64,000 nt of DNA, taken from NCBI RefSeq assembly GCF_004765605.1, contig NZ_SRLC01000001.1, positions 558,001 through 622,000 of the forward strand. The letters run 5' to 3'. The translations under genes and the position numbers were made by a program. The DNA comes from Hymenobacter aquaticus. Lineage in GTDB: Bacteria; Bacteroidota; Bacteroidia; Cytophagales; Hymenobacteraceae. The first letter of the stretch is position 1. Each line of letters opens with the position of its first letter. The notes beneath the pieces are model-generated. The model saw only the letters and a list, made by a program, of their open reading frames with translations, had not been told where the DNA came from and did not search any database. Below are positions 35,460 to 42,889 of the stretch, piece after piece.

Positions 35460-36137
35460 ATGCTTTCCTCTCTGACTTTCCCGCGCCTGCTGCAGTGGCT
35501 GGCTGGCGCGGCCGTCGCTGCTTTTACCCTGCTGATGGGCACCAAAGTGTGGCCCTACCTGTCGTTTGAGCCCGGCATCCATTTCCTGACTACCAAGTCG
35601 GAGGCTACCAACGGCAGCGGGCTGTTTCGGCTGGGCTTCTACGTGCACATCACCAGCAGCCTGTGGGTGCTGGCGGCGGGGCTGGCCCAGTTTTTTCCGC
35701 GCCTGTTTCGGGGCCGCGCCGTGTGGCACCACCGTCTGGGCAAGCTCTACATCGTTTCGGTGCTGGCGCTGGCCGGGCCTTCGGGCCTGATTCTGGCCGG
35801 CTTCGCCAACGGCGGGCTGGTGGCCAAAGTGGGCTTCGCGCTGCAGTGCGTGGTGTGGTGGCTGAGCACCTGGCAGGCCTACCGCCTGGCCCGACAGCGT
35901 CGCTGGGAGCCTCACACCGAGTGGATGATCCGCAGCTTCGCCGTGACGCTGGCCGCCCTGAGTCTGCGCTCGGAAAGCTACCTGCTCTACTACGCCTTCG
36001 GTACCAAGCCCATCGAAACATACCTCACCGTCACCTGGCTGTCGTGGACGGGTAACCTGGTGCTGGCCGAAGTCCTGATTCAGCTGGGCGCGGCGCGGCG
36101 GCTGGTGCGCTCCTTCCATGCTACCCCGGCCCGCTAA
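35460..36137 (+). CDS. DUF2306 membrane protein
   Basis: 225 residues with about six or seven membrane helices. FYVHITSSLWVLAAGLAQFF, WHHRLGKLYIVSVL and PHTEWMIRSFAVTLAALSLR match DUF2306 (histidines and arginine in loops resembling cytochrome b561-like ligands). Its stop TAA overlaps the next ATG (TAATG, 36135-36139), so it is translationally coupled to the first gene of the tandem trio. Confidence 0.88.
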   Translation: MLSSLTFPRLLQWLAGAAVAAFTLLMGTKVWPYLSFEPGIHFLTTKSEATNGSGLFRLGFYVHITSSLWVLAAGLAQFFPRLFRGRAVWHHRLGKLYIVSVLALAGPSGLILAGFANGGLVAKVGFALQCVVWWLSTWQAYRLARQRRWEPHTEWMIRSFAVTLAALSLRSESYLLYYAFGTKPIETYLTVTWLSWTGNLVLAEVLIQLGAARRLVRSFHATPAR

Positions 36138-36967
36138 TGAGCCGCTGGAAAAAATACCTGGGCTGGGGCCTGCTCCCGCTGGGGCTGCTGCTGGCGGCCC
36201 AGGGCCTGTGGTCGTGGCGGCGGCAGGCGGCCCGGCAGCGCGCCGAGGCCAGCCACGACCCGCTGACGCTGCCTTCCCGCAGTCGGCAGCTGATGGCCCT
36301 GGCCGACACGCTGACCCGGCCCGAGCGGCAGGTCCTGTTTCGGCGCTACGACCTGGCCCGGCTGTGGCAAATGAACCCCCAGGACCCGGACCCCGTGCAG
36401 AACGGCTTCGTGGGCCCCCACCACCAGCGCCTGGAAGTCGTGTTCCAGCGGGTGCGCCAGCTGCCGCGGCAGCCCGGCTCGTTTCGGGTGCGCGGGCTGC
36501 TGCGCTACCAGCACCGGATTACGCCGCTGCGGGGCCGGATTCAGCTGGAGCAAGTCCGGCAATACGGCGCGCGGGATGAGGTAAATCCTGATTTGCAGGT
36601 ATATACCGCAGTCGGGAAATTTGCTTTTTGGTCGGCCCGGACCGGGCGCAAAGTGCTGCAAGGAACGGCCGCTATTGACTTTGATACGTCGGATAAGCAA
36701 GAGTATAGCTTGTATTCCGACAACGTGTCGATGGAGCACGCTACCCGGCTCTTTGCTTTTGAAGGGTATTACTACCAAGACAAGAAACGCCAGCGGGTGC
36801 TGTGGGCGGCCGACCTGATGGAGCTGGCTGAGGAAGTAGTGAAGGACTTTAACATCGGCGGCCGGGCCCTGACTATCAACCCCAGATACGCCCGCTACGG
36901 CTGGAACGAGTATTTCCAGCATGACGAATGGTGGACTGCCGCGCCGGTGGCCACTGCCCGGCCTTAA
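36137..36967 (+). CDS. tandem W-rich motif family, member 1 (membrane-anchored)
   Basis: 276 residues. One N-terminal membrane anchor (about 9-27). Shared family blocks: DLARLWQMN (72-80), the FVGPHHQRLEVVFQRV block (about 90-106), the VRGLLRYQHRITPLRGRI block (about 117-134), and the C-terminal INPRYARYGWNEYF then HDEWW (247-266). The last block is the strongest: INP+YA+xGWxxxWxxxEWW recurs in the next two genes. The body is beta-rich with no catalytic motif I know. Coupled to the DUF2306 gene by a TAATG overlap. Envelope location is inferred from the anchor. Confidence 0.75.
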   Translation: MSRWKKYLGWGLLPLGLLLAAQGLWSWRRQAARQRAEASHDPLTLPSRSRQLMALADTLTRPERQVLFRRYDLARLWQMNPQDPDPVQNGFVGPHHQRLEVVFQRVRQLPRQPGSFRVRGLLRYQHRITPLRGRIQLEQVRQYGARDEVNPDLQVYTAVGKFAFWSARTGRKVLQGTAAIDFDTSDKQEYSLYSDNVSMEHATRLFAFEGYYYQDKKRQRVLWAADLMELAEEVVKDFNIGGRALTINPRYARYGWNEYFQHDEWWTAAPVATARP

Positions 36968-36991
36968 CCCAATCACACCATACTCCAACCT

Positions 36992-37756
36992 ATGCACCTG
37001 CTCATTGCTCTGCTGCTGGCGCTGCTCTTCAGCCCGGCCAGCTCACCTCCCAAGTCGCCGACCCGCAAAGCAGCTACCACACCGGCGGCCAGCTCCGCCG
37101 GGCTGCTGCGCAAGTTCAATCTGGTGCCGCTGTGGCTGGTATCGGCCCGGCCGGCCGAAGCCCAGACCATGCTGGGCTGCATGGGCCCCCAGTACCGGCC
37201 CTTCGACCTGGTGTTCGAAAAAGTGCGGCGCGACGCCAAGAATCCGGCGCTGTATCATGTGCAGGGCAAAAGCCGGGAGCGGGAGCGGCTCTTGCCCTTC
37301 AGAGGTACTATCATGCTGAGCGCCATACAGAAAGCCCGGGCTCCGTATCCGCTGGCCTCGTTCAAGGCGGCGGCGCACTACCAGGCTGCCGGTACGTTTC
37401 GGCTGGTGGAAGATCCGGCGGAAGAGGGAGCCGGCGTGTTCAGCGGCAAAGTCGTTATTACGTTTTCCCAGACGCCCACGGGCCTGGCCTACCAGCCCAG
37501 CACGCCTTATTGGTGGAACGAAAATTCTACTGGGGAAGGCTCAACCTTCACCAGCCGCTGGACGAGTAAGACGCACCCGGCTGCCATCCAGCTGGTGTGG
37601 GCCACCAATTTCATGAACATTGCCCATCATGTGATGGAGCAGTTCAACCTGTGGGAGCGGGGGCCCGAAATCAACCCGAAGTACGCCCGCGTGGGGTGGA
37701 GCAGCTACTGGCAAAACGACGAGTGGTGGGCCGATGCGCCGGAGCCTGCCTTATAA
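36992..37756 (+). CDS. tandem W-rich motif family, member 2 (secreted)
   Basis: 254 residues with a signal peptide or anchor (MHLLIALLLALLFSPASS). It aligns over its length with the flanking genes: FNLVPLWLVS, CMGPQYRPFDLVFEKV, VQGKSRERERLLPFRGTI, and the C-terminal INPKYARVGWSSYWQNDEWW (227-246). Starts 24 bp after member 1. Identity among the three is modest outside the shared blocks, so the duplication is old. No named family recognised. Confidence 0.75.
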   Translation: MHLLIALLLALLFSPASSPPKSPTRKAATTPAASSAGLLRKFNLVPLWLVSARPAEAQTMLGCMGPQYRPFDLVFEKVRRDAKNPALYHVQGKSRERERLLPFRGTIMLSAIQKARAPYPLASFKAAAHYQAAGTFRLVEDPAEEGAGVFSGKVVITFSQTPTGLAYQPSTPYWWNENSTGEGSTFTSRWTSKTHPAAIQLVWATNFMNIAHHVMEQFNLWERGPEINPKYARVGWSSYWQNDEWWADAPEPAL

Positions 37757-37817
37757 CCCTGGCAAAAACACCACCATGGTCCCTACCTTTATGTATACCC
37801 AGCTACGCCGCCAAGTC

Positions 37818-38687
37818 ATGAAAAAGTCGCTTATTCTCTTCTGCTTGGCCCTGCTGGGTAGTGCCTGCCAACACAAGCCGGCCCTGCGCGAGGCCGCCCC
37901 CGCCCCCGCGGCGGTAGAAGCTCCGGCGGCGGCAACGGCCCGGCCCGCCGCGCCTGCCGCCGCCCCCGCGCTGACGGCCGAAATGCGCACGTTTCTCCAG
38001 CAGAACGATCTGTCGGCGCTGTGGCAGAACAAGGTTGAAAACCGCAGGGAATATCCGGCCTTCTCCGGCTTTTTTGGTGCCGACCACTACCGCATTGGCT
38101 TCGTTTTCAGCCGGGTGACGCAGGATGCCCAGCGGCCGGAAGTGTTTCACGTGCAGGGTAAAAATCAGTTCAAGAAAGTCGTTACGCCGTTTGAGGGCAC
38201 GCTCACCGTCACCCAGATTGCCGACCTGGACTCGTATATGGATCTGGATTCGGTGGCCATGCGCACGGCCCGGGCCTACACCGTCACGGCCGACTTTGTA
38301 TTGCGGGAAAATCCGGCGGCTAAGACGGCGGGCGTCTTTCGCGGTACCGGCCACCTAGACCTGTACCGCACGGCCGACGGGACAATGGATCAGCTCATCG
38401 GTATGCCGGGCGTGGCTGATAAAAACCCCACCAAGGGCTCCGGGCTGCTGTTTGCCGGCGAGTGGACGAGCAACAGCACGGGCCGGCGCAAGCCGGTTTT
38501 GCTGGCAAATGACGTCTTCGTAATTGCTCCCGCAGTGCTCAAAGACTTCGGAATCGGCGAGCGGGGCGGCGAAATAAATCCGAAGTACGCCAAGCTGGGC
38601 TGGACGGCAATCTGGGAAAACGAGGAGTGGTGGGCCGAGCCCGGTTCCGGTCCTGTGACGGCCCAAGCCCCGGCCGACAGTTTATAG
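37818..38687 (+). CDS. tandem W-rich motif family, member 3 (lipoprotein)
   Basis: 289 residues from ATG 37818 (MKKSLILFCLALLGSACQ, lipobox with Cys18; an upstream in-frame start would bury it). An Ala/Pro linker (about 27-58) precedes the family domain: NDLSALWQNK, FFGADHYRIGFVFSRV, VQGKNQFKKVVTPFEGTL, and INPKYAKLGWTAIWENEEWW (253-272). A TACCTTTA box at 37784-37791 could give it its own promoter. With members 1 and 2 showing an anchor and a signal peptide, all three products are expected in the envelope. Confidence 0.78.
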   Translation: MKKSLILFCLALLGSACQHKPALREAAPAPAAVEAPAAATARPAAPAAAPALTAEMRTFLQQNDLSALWQNKVENRREYPAFSGFFGADHYRIGFVFSRVTQDAQRPEVFHVQGKNQFKKVVTPFEGTLTVTQIADLDSYMDLDSVAMRTARAYTVTADFVLRENPAAKTAGVFRGTGHLDLYRTADGTMDQLIGMPGVADKNPTKGSGLLFAGEWTSNSTGRRKPVLLANDVFVIAPAVLKDFGIGERGGEINPKYAKLGWTAIWENEEWWAEPGSGPVTAQAPADSL

Positions 38688-38863
38688 CTCCCGCTCTTGC
38701 CCGCCACAGGCTGTCTGGGCAGGGATGCGGCCCGCTGCTGGGCGCCGGAACTTTTTTTCTGAAAAATTAAAGCTAATTGAATTAGTAAAGCTGCGGGTTT
38801 GTTGCTAATTTCACGAGCCGATAACCCTTTGATGTCGAAGCCTTTCCCGGCTCCCTACCCGCG

Positions 38864-39673
38864 ATGATAAATACCAACCTGAAATTCTGGCGGCGCGAAC
38901 TGGCCCTGACTCAGGCTCAGATGGCCGAAAAACTAGGTATCAAACGCTCATTAGTAGGCGCTTACGAGGAGGGGCGCGCCGAGCCCAAGCTCAGCACCCT
39001 GGTCAACATGGCCCGCCTGTTTGGCATCAGCCTCGATTCGCTGGTCACGACTGACTTCACCAAGAAGAGCGCCCAGAAAGCGGCTTTGCGCCAGCTGGAG
39101 CCCGCCGCTACCACCCCCGAGCCCCCGTCGCCCCGCCCCGCCAACGGCCTGCGCATCCTGGCTTTGACGGTGGATAAGGAGCAAAACGAGAACATTGAGC
39201 TGGTGCCCCTGAAGGCCGCCGCCGGCTACCTCAACGGCTACGCCGATCCTGAATTCATTGAGGAGCTGCCCAAGTTCCGCCTGCCCATGCTCGGCAGCGG
39301 CGGCACCTACCGGGCCTTCGAAATTGCCGGCGACTCGATGCTGCCCATTGCCTCGGGCACGGTCATCGTGGGCAAGTACGTAGACGACTGGATGACCATC
39401 AAGGACGGCACGCCCTGCATCGTGGTCAGCGGCAAGGAAGGCATCGTGTTCAAGCGCATCTTCAACAAGCTCAAGGATGGCGCCACGCTGTCCCTGCACT
39501 CCGATAACCCCGTGTATTCGCCCTACGAAATCGGGGTGGAAGACGTGGTGGAAATCTGGGAGGCCAAGTCCTACATCAGCAGCACGTTCCCCATTGCCGA
39601 CTTGTCGCTCTCGCGCCTGGCCAGCATCGTGCTCGATCTGCAGCAGCAGATGAGCACCCTGAAGAAGGCGTAA
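38864..39673 (+). CDS. XRE/S24 LexA-like transcriptional regulator
   Basis: 269 residues. N-terminal XRE helix-turn-helix (about 1-60, LTQAQMAEKLGIKRSLVGAY), a Pro-rich linker, and an S24 peptidase-like domain (about 115-245) with the catalytic Ser158 (AGDSMLP) and Lys197 (IVFKRIF). An Ala-Gly pair (A120-G121) lies 38 residues before the serine, where self-cleavage occurs in LexA-type proteins. C-terminal coiled coil (LASIVLDLQQQMSTL). Not flanked by phage genes. In Cytophagales such proteins are common chromosomal regulators, targets unknown. Confidence 0.92.
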   Translation: MINTNLKFWRRELALTQAQMAEKLGIKRSLVGAYEEGRAEPKLSTLVNMARLFGISLDSLVTTDFTKKSAQKAALRQLEPAATTPEPPSPRPANGLRILALTVDKEQNENIELVPLKAAAGYLNGYADPEFIEELPKFRLPMLGSGGTYRAFEIAGDSMLPIASGTVIVGKYVDDWMTIKDGTPCIVVSGKEGIVFKRIFNKLKDGATLSLHSDNPVYSPYEIGVEDVVEIWEAKSYISSTFPIADLSLSRLASIVLDLQQQMSTLKKA

Positions 39674-39711
39674 CGTATCGTAGCGCGTCCTGCACAGGTC
39701 GCGCTGCCCGT

Positions 39712-39753
39712 AGCCAGGCCCACCCGCACTTGCAGCGGGTGGGCCTGGCTGTT
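39712..39753 (+). terminator. strong hairpin after the S24 regulator
   Basis: A perfect 16-bp stem (39712-39727 with 39735-39750) and 7-nt loop, 39 bp past the stop. The T tract is short (GTTTG). Confidence 0.7.
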
Positions 39754-39832
39754 TGCGGGTGTTTCTAACTTCGCCCGGCTTTGGCGCGTATGCCCTAGGC
39801 AGTTTGCCACCACACCCACATTCCGCACGTCC

Positions 39833-40552
39833 ATGCTGAAATATATTCCCGCCACCGACCGCCACCACGCCGCGCCCGTAAGCTGGTTGAGCAGCTACTT
39901 CCTGTTTTCCTTCGCCGACTACTACGACCCCAACAACATCCACTTCGGGCCGTTGCGGGTGTTCAACGACGACAGCATCGCGCCCAACTCGGGCTTTCCG
40001 CAGCACCCGCACTCCGAAATGGAAATCGTGACCCTGGTGCTGGACGGGGAAGTAACCCACGAGGATACGATGGGCAACCAGACTACCATCCCGAAGGGCG
40101 AAGTGCAGCGCATGACGGCCGGCACCGGCCTGGCCCACGGCGAGCTGAACCGCACCGACAAGCCCCTGCACATCTATCAGCTCTGGTTTTTGCCCAACCA
40201 GAAGGGCTTAGCGCCCAGCTACGAGCAGAAAGACATCGACTTCCTGGATACCAAGAACGAGCTGGTGCCGCTGGTATCGGGCCAGAAAGTGCTGGAAGAC
40301 GTGGTCTACATGAACTCGAACAGCACGATCTACTGGGCGAATCTGCGCGAGGACAAGGAAATTGAATTCAGGACCTTCCCGATTCGCAACACGTTTATCT
40401 ACGTCAAGGAAGGCACAATTTACGTGAATGGCACCGAGCTGGGCCCCAACGACCAGGCCCGCATGACCGACGAGCACGTGGTGCAGATCCGGGCCAAGAA
40501 GGACGCGCAGTTCATTCTGATTGATTTGCCGGCCAGTGAGGCCAACTATTAA
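39833..40552 (+). CDS. pirin family protein
   Basis: 239 residues. The N-terminal cupin holds the metal ligands His58, His60 (FPQHPHSEME), His102 and Glu104 (LAHGELN), the pirin set. The C-terminal cupin is metal-free. Members of the YhhW group act as quercetin dioxygenases in vitro. The biological role in bacteria is uncertain. A TAACTTCG box about 65 bp upstream is a possible -7 element. Confidence 0.93.
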   Translation: MLKYIPATDRHHAAPVSWLSSYFLFSFADYYDPNNIHFGPLRVFNDDSIAPNSGFPQHPHSEMEIVTLVLDGEVTHEDTMGNQTTIPKGEVQRMTAGTGLAHGELNRTDKPLHIYQLWFLPNQKGLAPSYEQKDIDFLDTKNELVPLVSGQKVLEDVVYMNSNSTIYWANLREDKEIEFRTFPIRNTFIYVKEGTIYVNGTELGPNDQARMTDEHVVQIRAKKDAQFILIDLPASEANY

Positions 40553-40558
40553 CTCTGT

Positions 40559-40655
40559 AACGCGAAGCTCCCCGGCGCGCGGGGTTGCACGATGCCGTTG
40601 TTGGGCCTCTGCCCACAACTGTCGTTCTGACGCTTCGCGCAGGGGAGCTGCGCAT
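40559..40655. repeat. imperfect inverted repeat (CGCGAAGCTCC type)
   Basis: GCGAAGCTCCCC near 40562 pairs imperfectly with GGGGAGCTGCGC near 40650. Related in style to the GCGAACT/GCGAAGT arms at 11353 and 63499. Confidence 0.5.
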
Positions 40656-40677
40656 TACTTTCGCCTGACCCTGTTGC

Positions 40678-41388
40678 ATGACTACTGCTTTCCCCGATTC
40701 GCTGGTGCCGGCCCACGATGCCGTACGGCTGCGCACGCTCTACCAGTACGACATCGTTAATACCACCGCCGAGCCGATTTTCGACGACTACACGGCCTGG
40801 GCGGCCCAACTGTTTAACACCCCGATTTCGCTGATTTCGTTGGTGGATGATGAGTACACCTGGTTTAAGTCGGTTACCGGGGCCGAAGGAATTCCCGGCC
40901 TGCCCCGGGAGGAAAGCATGTGCTCGGCGGCCATTCTGCAGGATGCCCCCGTGGTAACATCCGACTACAAGCCCGAAAGCTGCCGCCTCATTAAGCCCGA
41001 CGTGGCCCAGGCTATTGGGCTGAAGTTTTATGCCGGAGCCGCGCTGCAAATGCCCGACGGGTCCCGCATCGGCATGCTGGCCGTTATTGGCAAGGAATTC
41101 CGGACGTTGACCGGGAAGGAAGCTGCCGTGCTGGCCCGGTTGGCCCAGCTGGTGAGCCAAACCATTGAGCTGCGCCTGGGCTACCTGCGGGGCCAGCAGG
41201 AGGAAGAGTGGCGGGAGGCCCAGGCCGAGCTGGCCGACAACCTCGACGAAAACGCGGCCCTCTCGCGCTACCTGGCCAGCCGCAACAACGGCATCGACTT
41301 CGACGACGACGACGTGGCCCAGCTCATCGAGCGGCGCCTGGACAGCGTAGGCAAAGTGCTGAAGCGCCGCACGACGCTGGTGGCGTAG
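40678..41388 (+). CDS. GAF-domain protein
   Basis: 236 residues. GAF sensor fold (about 25-165): ISLISLVDDEYTWFKSVTG, REESMCSAAI, FYAGAALQMPDG and IGMLAVIG, as in small stand-alone GAF proteins. The C-terminal part is an acidic helical tail with FDDDDVAQLIERRL. No output domain, so it probably works as a small-molecule or redox-sensing partner of another protein. A TACTTTCG box ends about 18 bp before the ATG. Terminator follows. Confidence 0.9.
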   Translation: MTTAFPDSLVPAHDAVRLRTLYQYDIVNTTAEPIFDDYTAWAAQLFNTPISLISLVDDEYTWFKSVTGAEGIPGLPREESMCSAAILQDAPVVTSDYKPESCRLIKPDVAQAIGLKFYAGAALQMPDGSRIGMLAVIGKEFRTLTGKEAAVLARLAQLVSQTIELRLGYLRGQQEEEWREAQAELADNLDENAALSRYLASRNNGIDFDDDDVAQLIERRLDSVGKVLKRRTTLVA

Positions 41389-41410
41389 GCAGTCCTAGTC
41401 CTAACAAAAC

Positions 41411-41443
41411 AAAAAGCCCGGCACGCCTGCCGGGCTTTTTTTG
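41411..41443. terminator. bidirectional terminator
   Basis: A perfect 9-bp stem (41415-41423 with 41428-41436), loop CGCC, A tract before and T tract after. Shared by convergent genes. Confidence 0.88.
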
Positions 41444-41466
41444 AGCATAGGTTTACGGGGTTAGCC

Positions 41467-42315
41467 CTATTTCGCGCCGGTTTCAGGCTTAAACACGTAC
41501 CGGAAGCCGCGCAGCGCCGAAGGGTGGTAAATGGTGCCGTGGGTTTCGGTGGGCAGGGGCTCGTAGTGCCAGCTAAGCGCGGGGTTGGGCGTGGCTTGCA
41601 GGATGGCGGCCAGGCGGGCCGAGGCGGCGGCAATAACCGGCTCGTCGCTCGAGGTCATGTACAGGGTTTTGGCCGGGCCCTTGTAGGCTTTGATGGTGGC
41701 GGCCGCCTGCGTCACCAGCTGCTCGTTGTTCCACCACAGGCTGGGGTCGAAAGCCAGGTAGGTGTCGAACAGGTCGGGCTCCAGCAGCAGGGTTTCGACC
41801 ACGAACAGGCCGGCCAGGGACTCGCCCACAATGGCTTTTTCCGGGGTGGTGCGGTAGCGCTGCTGCACCTGGGGCATCAGCTCTTGGCGGATAAACCGGC
41901 GAAAAGCGGCCGACTCGCCCACTTTGGGTGCAATCTTCTTGTCTTTCTCGTTGGTCGTGGGGCCGGTCAGGTCGCGGCGGCGCTGGGTGTTTTCGATGCC
42001 GACCAGGATGAAGGGCCGCATAGTGTTGTTGCCCACGCCCACCTGCACCAAGCCGGCCACGTGCAGAAAGTCTTCGGCCATGCCGCCGTCGGGCATGTAG
42101 AGCACCGGCAGCTGCAGCGTCTTGGATTCGGCGTAGCCGGCGGGCAAATACACGTTGATGCGCCGCGTCTCACCCAGGATTTTGGAGTCGATGGCGAAGG
42201 TTTCGCCGATGACCAGGGGCGCGGCTTTGCTTTGGGCCGTGGCCGGAAAGGCAAAAGCAGCTAGCAGGAGTAGGAGCAGAAATCCTTGATGAAGCAAACG
42301 GGGACGGGTGCTCAT
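41467..42315 (-). CDS. secreted alpha/beta-hydrolase of the esterase D (Fes-like) family
   Basis: 282 residues from ATG 42315 (RPRLLHQGFLLLLLLAAFAF signal peptide; the longer frame upstream runs through a terminator hairpin). Hydrolase features: RRINVYLPAGY, PVLYMPDGG, nucleophile elbow VGESLAG, and a late His in ETHGTIYH. The family cleaves siderophore, acyl or cinnamoyl esters outside the inner membrane. Substrate here is unknown. Confidence 0.9.
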   Translation of the reverse strand: MSTRPRLLHQGFLLLLLLAAFAFPATAQSKAAPLVIGETFAIDSKILGETRRINVYLPAGYAESKTLQLPVLYMPDGGMAEDFLHVAGLVQVGVGNNTMRPFILVGIENTQRRRDLTGPTTNEKDKKIAPKVGESAAFRRFIRQELMPQVQQRYRTTPEKAIVGESLAGLFVVETLLLEPDLFDTYLAFDPSLWWNNEQLVTQAAATIKAYKGPAKTLYMTSSDEPVIAAASARLAAILQATPNPALSWHYEPLPTETHGTIYHPSALRGFRYVFKPETGAK

Positions 42316-42366
42316 TGTGGTAGCTTTATGTGGTAGGAGCGGGTGGAAGCTTATTCGTTTTACATG

Positions 42367-42393
42367 CCAAAGCCCGGGAGAGCCGGGCTTTGG
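42367..42393 (-). terminator. hairpin after the 161-residue gene
   Basis: A perfect 11-bp stem (42367-42377 with 42383-42393), 5-nt loop. It lies between the end of the coupled gene pair and the esterase start. Only a weak T tract. Confidence 0.6.
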
Positions 42394-42403
42394 TGCGTGA
42401 CTA

Positions 42404-42889
42404 CTACAGTTGCGTTTTCCAAACATCAAGATAGTAGGCAGAACTATCGTCAGCCATTTCATCGGCGGCAGCTACCTCGTGCCAGGGAATTTCGTCGTCG
42501 GAGCTGGCGCTCAGAAAAGCAGATACGATGCTGCTGAGGTCGGCAACAAGTCTAACCTGGCAGCCAAAGGGTAGGGGTGCGGCGCTGGAAATAAGGCTAA
42601 ACCGCACCTGCCCGGCCTGCTCATCGTGCCAGCAATAGAACTGCATGGGGTAGGTGGAGCCGCGAAGCGCATGCAATTGCTCACGCTTCGCGGCCACAAC
42701 CTGCCGTAGCATCTGCGTTAAGCGTTCAGCAGGTAGCTGTCGGGCCTGTTCCGCCGTCAACGAAAAGGCATGCTGGTTATGCTGCGCTTCCTCAATCGTA
42801 TCAGCTAGGTCCGAGCCCAGGAATAGAGGCGTTTCGGAAAAGTCCCGTGTTACCTCGGCCACAAGCTCTAATGCCTCACGCATACCCAT
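42404..42889 (-). CDS. unknown protein translationally coupled to the M2-family peptidase
   Basis: 161 residues if started at ATG 42889, which overlaps the peptidase stop (TAATG); a second ATG is two codons later. Helical N-terminal half (EALELVAEVTRDF, EEAQHNQHAF, RLTQMLRQVVAAKREQ), then beta strands (YPMQFYCWHDEQAGQVRFSL, GCQVRLVADL) and an acidic C-terminus. Soluble, no signal peptide. No family recognised. The peptidase upstream is an exported lipoprotein, so a direct partnership is not obvious. Confidence 0.7.
   Translation of the reverse strand: MGMREALELVAEVTRDFSETPLFLGSDLADTIEEAQHNQHAFSLTAEQARQLPAERLTQMLRQVVAAKREQLHALRGSTYPMQFYCWHDEQAGQVRFSLISSAAPLPFGCQVRLVADLSSIVSAFLSASSDDEIPWHEVAAADEMADDSSAYYLDVWKTQL

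Noticed and set aside
38864..39673. Prophage repressor
   Set aside because: No integrase, structural or lysis genes within reach; the XRE/S24 type is common as a chromosomal regulator in Cytophagales.
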